Translations under genes and position numbers: made by a program
Notes under the pieces: generated by a model
Database searches by the model: none
Told to the model about the DNA's origin: nothing
The model's input: only the letters and a program-made list of their open reading frames with translations
In this document: piece after piece, positions 42,969 to 53,900 of the stretch
Layout: every line of letters begins with the position of its first letter
Position numbering within the stretch: position 1 is the stretch's first letter
NCBI RefSeq assembly: GCF_001636545.1
Contig: NZ_JFHK01000004.1
Span: forward strand, 186,001-250,000
DNA length: 64,000 bases
Source: Kosmotoga arenicorallina S304
GTDB lineage: Bacteria > Thermotogota > Thermotogae > Petrotogales > Kosmotogaceae
Direction of reading: 5' to 3'

Positions 42969-45596
42969 ATGAAGCGAGCAGTGCTGATAGCAATAGGGGT
43001 GTTAATGCTCATATCTTGTATTACGGCTGAAGAACCAGCGACACCTGCGATAGAAACGCTTCTTGATTCTAGCGAAAAGTCAGCATATATTGCACCAAAT
43101 CTATGGAAGTATCAAACCGATGAAGCAATTAAGATTTTAAAAGAAGAGAAATTTAATACGTTATATCTGAATGTAGGAGCTCTTGAGAGTGAAGATGGAG
43201 AAACCCTAAGCCTTAGTGTGAGAAATGATGAAGAATCAATTAGTAAGATCCAAAAAATTATCGATAATGGATTTACTATTCATTTATGGCTAAATCTTTC
43301 CGATTATAGCAAAACAACAGCCGAGGCAATAAAGCACAATATTGAAGAAAAAATAGAGAATGCTATGAATGATTATATTCAATCACTTAAGGACAATGGA
43401 TTAAAAAACAAGGTATATATTCACCTGAATTTTGAGGAAAACGAATATGCACAAAAGGCAATGATAGAAGCATTAAAATATTTGAAGAAAAATGGATTTA
43501 AAGTTTCAGTTTCAGTAGTGAGTAGTTGGCCAAAAAAAATCTTGAAAGAACTAAACGCAGCAGATACTATTACAGTGCAGTTTTATAACAGTAAAGCATT
43601 ATCTTCAGAAGCTTATGCAAAATTCATAGAAGATGGGTTGAAAAAACTAGGACTTTACATTGACAAAAATAAATTAGTATTGGTTTTCCCATATTATCCT
43701 GAAACTGCATATCATCATACATCCGTGGAAAATTTAGAAATAGTAGCAAATATATTAATGAGTGAGATATCAGAGATGCGTTTATACAAAGGCTTATGCG
43801 TTTATGCATTTAGTGAAGTTTTGTCAACAAAAGCTGGAGAAAAATACTTAAATTATATAGGCGGAAACAACGAGAAATATCCAGATTCATATGAAGAATA
43901 CAGGAAATTAATAAGTGAATTTAACAGATTGTATGAAAGTGAAGTAAATAGAGCACCAACACTATCTATATCGGACCAGAGTGTGAATGAAGGTGAAACA
44001 TTAACGCTCAATCTATTAGACTACGCAAGTGATCCAGATGGAGACACATTGAGCTTTACCCTCACTGGTGTAGGAGAAATAACAGATGCGATATACACCT
44101 TCAGTCCTGATTACGATACCTTGGGGACATATAATGTGGAGATAGAAGTAAGTGACGGTAATGGCGGTGTAGCGATAGATAGCTTTATCGTTACGGTGAA
44201 TAATGTTGTTGCCATTCAATTTGCAAAAGCTCTCGGTGGCTCTGATGAAGATGTTGCATTTAGTATAATACAAACAAGAGATGGAGGCTATGTTGTTGCT
44301 GGATATACAAAATCGAATGATGGAGATGTAAGCGGAAATCATGGAGGTTTTGATTACTGGGTAGTGAAGTTAGACGGCACAGGAGCCACCCAGTGGCAAA
44401 GATGCCTTGGTGGCTCCAGTTATGATTATGCAATAAGTATAATACAAACAAACGATGGAGGCTATGTTGTTGCTGGATGGACAGCATCGAATGATGGAGA
44501 TGTAAGCGGAAATCATGGATATTATGATTACTGGGTGGTGAAGTTAAACAACACGGGAGCCATCCAGTGGCAAAAATGCCTTGGTGGTTCTTATAATGAT
44601 TGGGCAAAAAGTGTTTATCAAACAAACGATGGAGGCTATGTTGTTGCTGGAATTACATATTCTAGTGATGGAGATGTAAGCGGGAATCATGGATATAGTG
44701 ATTACTGGGTAGTGAAGTTAGACAGCACTGGGAACATCCAGTGGCAAAAGTGCCTTGGTGGTTCTTATAATGATTGGGCAGAAAGTATAATTCAAACAAG
44801 CGATGGAGGCTATGTTGTTGCTGGATTTACAGAATCGAATGATGGAGATGTAACCGGGAATCATGGAGAACGTGATTACTGGGTAGTGAAGTTAGACGGC
44901 ACAGGGGACATCCAGTGGCAAAGATGCCTTGGTGGCTCTGGTGATGATTATGCATGGAGTATAATACAAACAAGAGATGGAGGCTATGTTGTTGCTGGAA
45001 TTACATATTCTAATGATGGAGATGTAAGCGGGAATCATGGATATTATGATTACTGGGTGGTGAAGTTAAACAACACGGGAGCCATCCAGTGGCAAAAATG
45101 CCTTGGTGGCTCCAGTTATGATTATGCAATAAGTATAATACAAACAAACGATGGAGGCTATGTTGTTGCTGGATGGACAGCATCGAATGATGGAGATGTA
45201 AGCGGAAATCATGGATATTATGATTACTGGGTGGTGAAGTTAAACAACACGGGAGCCATCCAGTGGCAAAAATGCCTTGGTGGTTCCAGTTATGATTTTG
45301 TATACAGCATAATTCAAACAAACGATGGAGGCTATGTTGTTGCTGGATATACAGATTCTAATGATGGAGATGTAAGTGGAAATCATGGAGGTTTGGATTA
45401 CTGGGTAGTGAAGTTAGACAGCACAGGAGCCATCCAGTGGCAAAAATGCTTCGGTGGTTCTAATAATGATTATGCATATAGTATTTATCAAACAAGCGAT
45501 GGAGGCTATGTTGTTGCTGGATATACAGATTCTAATGATGGAGAAGTAAGTGGAAATCATGGAGATGCTGATTACTGGGTAGTGAAGTTTAAATAA
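42969..45596 (+). CDS. Lipoprotein: barrel-like domain, cadherin-like domain and eight 58-residue propeller repeats
   Basis: 875 residues. Lipobox LISC (Cys17). Residues ~35-310 look like a TIM-barrel domain of the glycoside-hydrolase type (VYIHLNFEENEYAQKAMIEALKYL; VSVSVVSSWPKK), without certain catalytic residues. Residues ~330-415 are a cadherin/Ig-like domain (SDPDGDTLSFTL...VEIEVSDGNGG). Residues ~415-875 are eight near-identical 58-residue units of the type CLGGSxxDYAxSIIQTxDGG followed by YVVAGxTxSNDGDVSGNHG and DYWVVKLD, likely an eight-bladed propeller. The N-terminal part is AT-rich compared with flanking genes and the gene lies between two IS remnants, suggesting acquisition. A terminator follows. 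Confidence 0.85.
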   Translation: MKRAVLIAIGVLMLISCITAEEPATPAIETLLDSSEKSAYIAPNLWKYQTDEAIKILKEEKFNTLYLNVGALESEDGETLSLSVRNDEESISKIQKIIDNGFTIHLWLNLSDYSKTTAEAIKHNIEEKIENAMNDYIQSLKDNGLKNKVYIHLNFEENEYAQKAMIEALKYLKKNGFKVSVSVVSSWPKKILKELNAADTITVQFYNSKALSSEAYAKFIEDGLKKLGLYIDKNKLVLVFPYYPETAYHHTSVENLEIVANILMSEISEMRLYKGLCVYAFSEVLSTKAGEKYLNYIGGNNEKYPDSYEEYRKLISEFNRLYESEVNRAPTLSISDQSVNEGETLTLNLLDYASDPDGDTLSFTLTGVGEITDAIYTFSPDYDTLGTYNVEIEVSDGNGGVAIDSFIVTVNNVVAIQFAKALGGSDEDVAFSIIQTRDGGYVVAGYTKSNDGDVSGNHGGFDYWVVKLDGTGATQWQRCLGGSSYDYAISIIQTNDGGYVVAGWTASNDGDVSGNHGYYDYWVVKLNNTGAIQWQKCLGGSYNDWAKSVYQTNDGGYVVAGITYSSDGDVSGNHGYSDYWVVKLDSTGNIQWQKCLGGSYNDWAESIIQTSDGGYVVAGFTESNDGDVTGNHGERDYWVVKLDGTGDIQWQRCLGGSGDDYAWSIIQTRDGGYVVAGITYSNDGDVSGNHGYYDYWVVKLNNTGAIQWQKCLGGSSYDYAISIIQTNDGGYVVAGWTASNDGDVSGNHGYYDYWVVKLNNTGAIQWQKCLGGSSYDFVYSIIQTNDGGYVVAGYTDSNDGDVSGNHGGLDYWVVKLDSTGAIQWQKCFGGSNNDYAYSIYQTSDGGYVVAGYTDSNDGEVSGNHGDADYWVVKFK
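44213..45593 (+). repeat. Eight tandem 174-bp coding repeats
   Basis: The GGTGGxTC landmark recurs every 174 bases from about 44235 to 45453. Units 2 (44406 on) and 6 (45102 on) are identical over more than 170 bases, and the second half of unit 5 also matches unit 1-2 boundaries, while other units differ at many third positions. This points to recent block duplication or gene conversion within the array. Confidence 0.9.
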
Positions 45597-45630
45597 GGCA
45601 AGAAATTTTCAGATGAAAACATTTAAGTTA

Positions 45631-45663
45631 AAGCCACCTCAACGAGTATGAGGTGGCTTTGTT
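45631..45663 (+). terminator. Terminator after the propeller lipoprotein gene
   Basis: AGCCACCTC (45632-45640) and GAGGTGGCT (45650-45658) with a 9-nt loop, followed by TTTGTTT. In the 454 bases between this gene and the HNH gene, the only other feature is the second IS remnant. Confidence 0.82.
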
Positions 45664-45820
45664 TAATAACCAGCTTTTGAAATTCATTTCGCTGCCCTGT
45701 GGCCCTTTTAAGATTTCTGATTATCGTAGAAGAAATGAAAACCGGGCAGAAATAAAGGCATTTTCTGCTTCGTTTGTTCTTAAAGAATAGCATGATTATT
45801 CCAGCAAAACATGGTGATAT

Positions 45821-45938
45821 GTATCTCAAAAACAGGGATAGATTCCAATATTTTAAGTGCTTAATAATCTTTACAATATCGCTTTTTGCAAGCTCTTGTA
45901 GCACCATTTCTTTGGGAAGCCTATTTTTTTCGTGACAC
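45821..45938 (-). mobile_element. Insertion-sequence remnant, copy 2
   Basis: The left end GTATCTCAAAAACAG resembles the left end of copy 1, and the right end TTTTTTTCGTGACAC (45924-45938) matches it. About 75 bases next to the right end, including AATAATCTTTACAATATCGC, are shared with copy 1 in the same orientation. Only 118 bp remain. The two copies bracket the lipoprotein gene as direct repeats. Confidence 0.5.
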
Positions 45939-46050
45939 CCTATTAGCTATGACATAGATTAATAAAGGCTGGAAGTACTTAATCCTGTATTATTAGGGGA
46001 TGCCAATAAAGATTTGGAGATAAGCCCTATATTGTCATACTTCAATTAGA

Positions 46051-46869
46051 TCACCTTTCTTTAGCCTTAATTCTTAATTTTTCTTTATCAGAATCTAAAT
46101 TTAGAACATGCATTTTCCTATGACAATTAGGGCATAGAGCTACAGTATTTTCAATTGTATCGCTTCCTCCTTCTGAAATCCAATCTATATGATGGCACTC
46201 TAAATAAGGTTTACCTTCCTTATTAGAGAAGGGTGCTCTTTGTCCACATAGTTGGCATTTGCCGTTAGCTCTACGTTTGGCATACTCAGCTACAAATGCA
46301 TCTCTTACAAAAACATTGCTTATAACCTTACGACTGCTTGCTTTAACTCTTTCATTTTGCTCTGCTCGCTTTTTCAACTCAATTAGTGATAATTTTTCAG
46401 CTGTCTTTTCCCTTTCCTTAATGTACTTATTGAATGAATCTTCAGGGATAGCCTGAGAACCTGTTTTCAATTTCAAAGGAAACATCCATACTTTTCTCGG
46501 TACCCCATCTGCACCTTTTTGTATTTCTTGATAAGGTTTGTCAGCTAAAGATACAACGCCACGATATATGTATTCAGTCGGTACTAACACTTCAAACAAA
46601 TGAACTTCTACACCATTTGTATCGGACTGAGCTAGAGTCTTATTTTGGCTAAAAAATATATCTTGATCTCCGTTTTTACCCATACCTGTATAATGCAGGA
46701 TATCACCAAACCACTTATCTTCGTACAGGCCTTTTGTATGATCCGATATGATTACTAATGAATTAGTTGCTTTAGACCGGCGCATTCCACCCATGTTCCC
46801 ACATTTAAACTCAGACATAATTTCCGAATTTGTCACTGGCTGTCCAATTTTAAATTTACAAAAACTCAT
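46051..46869 (-). CDS. SRA-like/HNH endonuclease, type IV restriction-like
   Basis: 272 residues. The N-terminal ~140 residues match the SRA-like domain of ScoMcrA-type and DUF3427-type proteins: SLVIISDHTKGLYEDKWFGD, ILHYTGMGKNGDQD, NKTLAQSDTNGVEVHLFEV, RKVWMFPLKL. The C-terminus is a zinc HNH nuclease: CQLCG, LECHHIDWISEGGSDTIENTVALCPNCHRKMH. Together they imply cleavage of DNA carrying a modified base, a defence function. There is no methyltransferase nearby, as expected for type IV. The ATG immediately follows the stop of a broken NUDIX gene (GGATAATATG), so the two were once coupled. Confidence 0.82.
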   Translation of the reverse strand: MSFCKFKIGQPVTNSEIMSEFKCGNMGGMRRSKATNSLVIISDHTKGLYEDKWFGDILHYTGMGKNGDQDIFFSQNKTLAQSDTNGVEVHLFEVLVPTEYIYRGVVSLADKPYQEIQKGADGVPRKVWMFPLKLKTGSQAIPEDSFNKYIKEREKTAEKLSLIELKKRAEQNERVKASSRKVISNVFVRDAFVAEYAKRRANGKCQLCGQRAPFSNKEGKPYLECHHIDWISEGGSDTIENTVALCPNCHRKMHVLNLDSDKEKLRIKAKER

Positions 46870-46870
46870 A

Positions 46871-46963
46871 TTATCCTTCCACCACCTTTTTAGCTAATGA
46901 AATATCAGCTGGCAAAAGCGCGTAATTTGCTAAATCATTTATTTTAACCCACTTGTGCTTATC
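46871..46963 (-). pseudogene. C-terminal remnant of a NUDIX (MutT-like) hydrolase
   Basis: About 30 codons survive: KHKWVKINDLANYALLPADI then SLAKKVVEG and a stop. 'W+....L..Y.L.PAD..+...+' is the usual tail of small NUDIX dNTP pyrophosphohydrolases. A stop codon lies directly upstream in frame and no Nudix box remains. 46964-47016 shows nothing further. Confidence 0.6.
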
Positions 46964-47016
46964 TTAAACAGATTACCTGACCGCCATCAATCATAGCGTG
47001 GAGATTGTCGCATTAT

Positions 47017-47790
47017 TCAGAAATCGATGGTGTTTATGAGCGAACAGAGCTCTTTATGCATCAGCCCATTTGAAAAAAGCATCTTTTCGGTTTCCCAAGG
47101 CGTTATTTCTTTACCGGACCAATCGGTTACTTTTCCCCCGGCCTCTTTGACTATTATGTAAGCAGCGGCAATGTCCCAGATATTAAGCCTGTATCCAATA
47201 AAGGCTTCGGAATATCCAGCCGCCACAAAGGCACTTTGCAAAGCGGCTGTTCCCAGTACTCTTGGCCTTCTAACATTTTCATGCAGCAAATTTAGCAATT
47301 CCATTGAGCTCAATGTTGAAGTCCCAATTGTAATAATGCTTTCTTTAAGATTGTTTCTTCTGGAAACCATTATCTTTGAATCATTCAAAAAAGCGCCATC
47401 GTTGTGAAAAGCGCTGAATAGCTCATCAGTTTTTGGTGAATAAATTAGCCCGAAAACAGGGTTTGAATTTTCATAATATGCTAGCGAAATACAGTACAAT
47501 GGCAATCCATGAGCAAAATTAGCAGTGCCGTCTATCGGGTCGATTATCCATGTCGCACTTGATGGCTTTACCTTTGAAAGTCCTTTTTCCTCAGCCAGAA
47601 TGGTATCTGAAGGGTACTTCTCAATAATAGCCCTGACAAACTCCTCCTGAATTTCCAGATCGAATTGTGTCACCAGATCGAGCTCATTGGTTTTATAGCT
47701 AATAATCCTTTCTGCTTTTTCAAGGCGTTTCAATTCACTTCCAATATTCTTTACCAACTGCATTGCAAAATCGAATCTTTTTCTTGGCAT
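47017..47790 (-). CDS. Inositol-1-monophosphatase family protein (SuhB-like)
   Basis: 257 residues. Metal-binding motifs are complete: ILAEEKGLS (E-E), WIIDPIDGTANFAHGLP and the C-terminal NIWDIAAAYIIVKEAGGKVTDWSG. The family dephosphorylates inositol monophosphate, fructose-1,6-bisphosphate or NADP; Thermotoga enzymes act on inositol phosphates, used for the heat solute di-myo-inositol phosphate. Substrate here is inferred. ATG after AAAAGGAGGTG. Confidence 0.93.
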   Translation of the reverse strand: MPRKRFDFAMQLVKNIGSELKRLEKAERIISYKTNELDLVTQFDLEIQEEFVRAIIEKYPSDTILAEEKGLSKVKPSSATWIIDPIDGTANFAHGLPLYCISLAYYENSNPVFGLIYSPKTDELFSAFHNDGAFLNDSKIMVSRRNNLKESIITIGTSTLSSMELLNLLHENVRRPRVLGTAALQSAFVAAGYSEAFIGYRLNIWDIAAAYIIVKEAGGKVTDWSGKEITPWETEKMLFSNGLMHKELCSLINTIDF

Positions 47791-47841
47791 GGATTCACCT
47801 CCTTTTATGATGATACCACCTTTTATATACTGTTCCAGATT

Positions 47842-47869
47842 TTGTTTGAAAGCCGAACTGTGATAAAAT
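47842..47869 (+). promoter_or_regulatory. Promoter for the giant secreted protein gene
   Basis: TTGTTT (47842-47847), 16-bp spacer, TAAAAT (47864-47869), 40 bases before the ATG. Confidence 0.45.
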
Positions 47870-47909
47870 TTTTTAGAAAGCAGCTGCGCAATAAAAAGGG
47901 GGGAAAGAT

Positions 47910-50900
47910 ATGAAGCAAGGGCTTCTTCTTATTTTTGTTGTTATTTTACTTCTGAACCTGTGTTTTGCCTGGGAACCTTTGTTTAACGCTCCAATGTTAT
48001 TACGGTTTGAGGATGGAAGTTGGAAAGCAACAGAAAGCAATTTGAAGGAAATTCTGCAAACATCGCCCTTTTCTAGTATTAAAAATTACGCAATAAGTCT
48101 GAACACGGAAGAGACAAATGCATTTCCCGGCAACTCTGACTTGTACAGGCTACACATATTGGACTATAACAACATCTATTATCCATTGCTTGTGGACAAA
48201 AATGGAAACATCATTAAAGATCAAGAAATGCTTTTAACTATTTTTGCCGCACTTACAGAAACTCGATTTTTAGAAGATGATGTAATTAGCTACTACAAGA
48301 ACATAAATACCATAGCAGATTCACTCAGCAGTAAACTTCGATTCTTTACCTTGAAGGACAGAAAGAGACTGGCTTCTGAGGCTCTTGAGTTTCTGAACCG
48401 ATTGGGAAAACAGGAATATGATATAGACCGTTTTTTAGAAAAGGCTCTGGAAAATAAAACACCCTATTATGAGCTCGCTCTTTACGACACAGCGAATGTG
48501 CTGAAAAGTGAACTCACAAAAATGAGTGAGCTTTCAATCGAATATTATAATCGGTACAAAAAATACCCTTCTGACAGCATTCTTGCGTTCAATAGCGCCA
48601 GATGGCTTTATAGCGCAAACAGCGAAATTAACAATATATACAATAGGTTCCCGTCCCTTTCTAAAAATGATCTTGAAAAATCGCTTATAGAACTTTACAG
48701 AGAATTTATTTCCCGGAAAAAAGTCCAGAGTAATGACCAGCTCGTTGAAGAACCTTCTGGAATGCTTGAGATGTTCAAGACGTCTTTTGAAGTGGGAGCT
48801 CTCGCAAAAATGAACAAGCTGCTTGGAAGGGAACTTCCAGAAGTCATTCCCGAAAAACTTCCTCCTTTTATCACTGTGCCAGTTGCTGGCTCTGTTATTA
48901 CAATCCCTCCTTCTTCAAAAGTGACGATAAACTGGCACTATACGCTTCCATACAGGGTACAGCCGCTGTTTTATATTAGCTATGGCAAAGCAGGTGAAGG
49001 TGCGCAGTCAATTTCCACAAAGTCAAATACATTAACACTACAAACCGCTCCTTTTTCCAAGTATATAATCACTCTCAGAACCCAGGAAAGAGCTTTACCT
49101 TACGAGATAAGCTTTTCAACGCTTTTAGGGGAGCTTCCAGCTCCTGAAGTTTCTGCCGAAATAAAAGTTTTCAAAGAAGCTGGCAAGAACGTTATGATAA
49201 GTTGGACTCCACCGATTGAGGGACGTGCTTTTGAATATAGGGTTGTAATAAGGGAAACGGAGTTTGAGTACTTCACGAGTACTGAAAATATATCGCTGGA
49301 TCTTGAGGAATTCAAAAGATACACCCTTGAAATAACCCCTGTGAAAATTGACGGTTTTACTATCCCCCAAAATTTACGAAAAACCGCTGTGACGAAAGTC
49401 GAAGTTCTCCCGGAATATCCCGTTTCCTCCACAACGCCTGAAAAGGCCAAAAGGGGTGAATTTAAGTTCACATGGGAAACCAAGAATTCTCAAAACGTTG
49501 ATCACTATGTCTTCTTGATTTTCAAGGATCCCGATGGTAAAGAAAAATTGGTAGAGGAAAAAACAGAAGTCAACGAATTCCCCTTTAATCTCGAACCTCA
49601 CAAGAATTATTACTGGACAGTGGATATTGTTTATAAGAATGGAGAAAAAATCAGCAATATTGACAGCGAAAACCAGAGGATTCTCTGGTCTTTGGAAGTG
49701 ACAAACGCAAAGCCTTCAATCAAAATCTTTCCAATGAAAGGAACTATACTCGCTACAAGAACCATTTTCCCCATAGAATTGTCTGTCTATGATGATGATG
49801 GCGATAGGCTCACGGTAGGTTATGAAAAATCTTTGGATGGTTCTTTTGAAAAACCTGTTATTGGTGATAAAAGGAACATAAGTGGGCAGGGCACGTTGAC
49901 CTTTGATGTTCAGGTTGCAGAAGCAGAAAGCTTTTTTGTGCGTGGTTTTGTTTCAGATGGCTATGAAAAAGTTTTTTCGAATCCCGTGAGTTTATCGATG
50001 CAATACCAATGGGAAGCTGAACCTGACGGTATCACGACAGATTCGACAGCCGTTAGGCTTTCCTGGCAGTTGAAGGAGCCGAGTTTTCCCATTGAAAAAT
50101 ACAGGATACTCCTATCGTGGGAAATCCAAAAAGAAATTGTCAGTGAAGGAAGAGTAGATGTAAGAACAGAAACGAAGCTTTATGAAAGCGACAAAAATTC
50201 TCTTACCGTTGAACTCAAACCCCATACGCTTTACACCTGGCAGGTGACATCGATCCTTAAAGACGGTAGTGAAGGCCCACATAGCAGTCCTTTGACATTC
50301 CGTACTCCAAATAGCAAACCCTTCGCCCAGTTGTTCTTGAACGATAATCCTTTTGTAGAAAATGCTGTAGTCAATATTGATGAAGATGTTATCTCCTGGA
50401 AAATTGGAGATCCTGATGGCGATAAAGTAAATGTTTCCTACGAGCTTCTTGATGAAAATGGAGTACTTTTCAAAGCCTCACCTGTTGTCAACAAAATAGA
50501 GCTTTCAAAGATCCCAAAGATCTATGGAAACAAAAACTATACACTAAGGCTTATCTTGAATGATGGAATAGATCCAGAATTTGGTAGTGGAGAATTCACC
50601 ATAGAAAAACGCTTCAGAACAAACAACCGGGTTCCTCGTGTCTCGATATCTAAACCCGATGATGTTCAGGACCCTGATCAGGTGCTTTTTACTGTCCTCG
50701 CATCAGATCCTGACTCTGATGAACTTACAGTACACATAAAAATTGATAATATTCCCATCGGCGATAAACCCATAGACCATAAGGCCAGCGAAACTATAAA
50801 TCTTTATGAGCTTCTGCAAGAAAAATCAGACGAAATAAGGTCTCACCTCTGGAATACTGAAAAAATATATATTAAAAACGGTACCTTGCTTTTGAAGGGA

Positions 50901-53900
50901 CATACTGAATACAATCTGGAAGTAACAATTTTCGATGCTTATGGCGGAAAAGATACTGCTGTTACTATACTGTCAGTAAATAACAGAAATCCCCAAAAGC
51001 CCAAAATTCTTGTGCCTGAGAATGACTCAATCCACGAACTGGATAAAGAAATGCAGTGGCATTCGGAAGATTACGACGGCGATGAAATGTGGTATGAGAT
51101 AATCGTGAGAGATGCCGAAACAGGTGAAACTATTGTCTCCACGTCCACTACATCAAATAGCTGGGCAATGGACAGAGTTCTCATAGGCAACAAAAGGTAT
51201 TTGGTAAAAGTTATTGCCCGTGATCCCTATGGCGGTAAAAGTGAAAGTGATTGGATAAGTTTCTATGCCCCAAATAGAACACCAGAAATAACATCGTTCC
51301 GTGTTTCACCAATCGGTCATGAAACTCTTGATGCCAGTATATCATGGTCAGCAATGGATCTTGACAATGAAAGGGTTAGCACAGCCTTGACAATAAAAAA
51401 TAAAGCAGGCAAGATAGTTTACTCCGATGGTAATCTGTCATCAACTGGAAGCAAAATAATCTCATTACCTGGATATGGCAGTTATAGTGCGATTCTAAAA
51501 GCCACAGATGAAAACAAGGGAGTAACGGAAGCATCAACCACTTTTGTGATTCCGAATCGAAGCCCTGAACCTTCAAATCCTTCAACACCCGTAGAATTAT
51601 GGTTCGAAAAAGAAGATGGAAAATACACTCTATACGCTTCAACCACTTTTATAGATCCTGACATGGATTATCTGAATTTAAGAGTCACTCTTTTCAAAAT
51701 ATCTACACAGGGAGGCGAAATCAAAACCGCTTATGAAAAATTAAGCGGTCCGAGCACTTTAACGGAGCTAATTGTATTCAAAGGGCTTGATGGACACACT
51801 AAATATCGCCTGTTTCTTGAAGTTCATGACCAACCCCTGGAACTGGAAGTTTCAAGTAAGTCTCTTGAAATCCCCATTAATTTTGAAACACCAAATGTCG
51901 CTCCTTTGATAACTCTCCTTGAACCAATTGCATCTGCTGAAGGTGTTGCCTACAAACCTGCGTTATTTAAATGGGACTCATTTGATTATGAAGGCGATAA
52001 AATCCATTTCACTTTAGAGATAACAGAAAAGGAAACAGGAGAAACCACCCTTTTAGCTACGGATGAATTCTCAGCCAAAGTCAAATTAAAACCTCATACA
52101 ACTTACCTCTGGGATATAAAAGCCAACGACGATTTTGGCGGAACATTTCAGAGCGATGTCAGGGAATTTACAACGCTTAATAACCCTCCAATGATAATTG
52201 TAGATAAGCCAGAATTCAAACCTGAAAAGGTATATCCCATTTTCAAAGTTCATGCAACCGATGTAGATGGAGACAAAGTAGATCTTCTAGTATCTATTAA
52301 AGATGCCAGTACATTAGAAACAGTATTTGCCACCACAACAATAACAGAAAGCATATTTGAGGCAATTTCAGGAGATTTCACCGGAAACCATGGATATATA
52401 GCAGAATTCACTGCTATTGAAAAAGAGACTCCTCCGGAATTGAGAAAGTCATATTCCAAGACTATTTCTTTCATTACACCAAATCGCTCTCCCAAGATCG
52501 ATGAATTGCGCATCAATGGAAAAAATGCGGTTGATTCCCTTGTTGTAAACAAAAAGGGAATAAGGCTCAGCTGGAAAGCTACGGATCCGGACGGTGAACA
52601 GTTGAGTTATAAAATAACCCTTATTCTGATAGACGGAAAGAATGAAATCAAGTTAGCAGAGATCAATAATCAAAGGAAGAACTACTACCACTTTGACAAA
52701 GCACTAAAAGGTCATGCGAAATATAAGCTTATTCTTGAGGCTTTAGATGAACACGGTGGTGTAGCAACTAAAACCGTATTCTTCGAAACGGAAAACACGC
52801 CTCCTGAAATCCTTTCGATAGTTTCTCCAAAAGAAACGCGCGAACCAACACAAACAGTGTTCTCATGGTCTGCATATGATGATGATGAAGACTTGCTGAG
52901 TTATGTGCTTTCGATTTGGAGCGAAGATGGTAGTTATAGTAGAACGATAGAAATCAAAAAGGGCGTTACCAGCCACCGCGTTGCTGAAGGGTTGCCCGGG
53001 CACAAAAAATATCAATGGAACGTAACCGCTTATGATAATCACGGAGGTATAGCGATCTCTGACCCTGTGTCTTTTGAAACGGCAAATAACCCACCAAAGG
53101 TCGTCCCATTCTTCCCTGAAAATGGTGCACAGGGTCTTCCAGACACAATAGAGTTTCATTGGAAAGCTTTTGATGAAGACCACGATGAATTGTCTTATGT
53201 TTTCCACCTGCTGAAAGCCGGGGAAACCGTCTATACAATTAATACAGGCGAAAGCACTTCAGTGCAAATCCCCCGATTAAAAGGGAATACTGAATACTGC
53301 TGGTATATTGAAGCAAGCGACGGACACACCGATCAACCGGTAACCAGTCAACGTTACTATTTCAGGGTCAACAACCACATTCCTCTGATACGCTTGATAA
53401 TTCCAGAAGAACCCATAGATCCGGATTTTGCAGTCATTAACTGGTCTGCCTTTGATCTTGATGGTGATACACTTTTAGGAAAATTGAGAATTCTTAACAC
53501 CGATGGCACCGATGCAGTTGAGCCAATTATGCTGGACACCAAGGCATCTTCAACCGTTTATATCGAAGGCCTTATCGGCAATAAAAATTACATCGCATCG
53601 ATATTCGTCGAGGATTGGCATGGTGGTGCGGCAACCGATACAAGAAGCTTTCAGACTTCAAACCGCGCTCCCTATATTCCCGAACCAGCCTCGCCAGGTA
53701 ACTTCGCAGTTATAGATACGGATTTCAGAAATTTCTTCTGGAGTTCTGACGATCCCGATGGTGATGTTCTGTCTCATGATATCTTCCTGGAATGCTTAAC
53801 AGGCGATGATGTGCTGGAAATTTTCGACACTACTGCAAACAAATTCAAAATAAGCTTCTTAAGGCCATATTCCATTTATCGCTGGAAAATCACAGTTCGC

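Noticed and set aside
42754-42993. A 79-residue minus-strand frame upstream of the lipoprotein
   Set aside because: It covers the promoter and leader, has no ribosome site, and its hydrophobic look comes from AT-rich sequence.
44260-45321. Minus-strand open frames of 100-120 residues over the propeller repeats
   Set aside because: They repeat with the same 174-bp period as the plus-strand blades, have no ribosome site and are mirror frames of the repeat.
42969-45596. CRISPR-like regular spacing in the 44-45.6 kb repeats
   Set aside because: The 174-bp period is in frame, translates into conserved blades and lacks short repeat/variable spacer structure.
45623-45907. A 94-residue minus-strand frame
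   Set aside because: It begins inside the IS remnant, runs through a plus-strand terminator and shows no family pattern.
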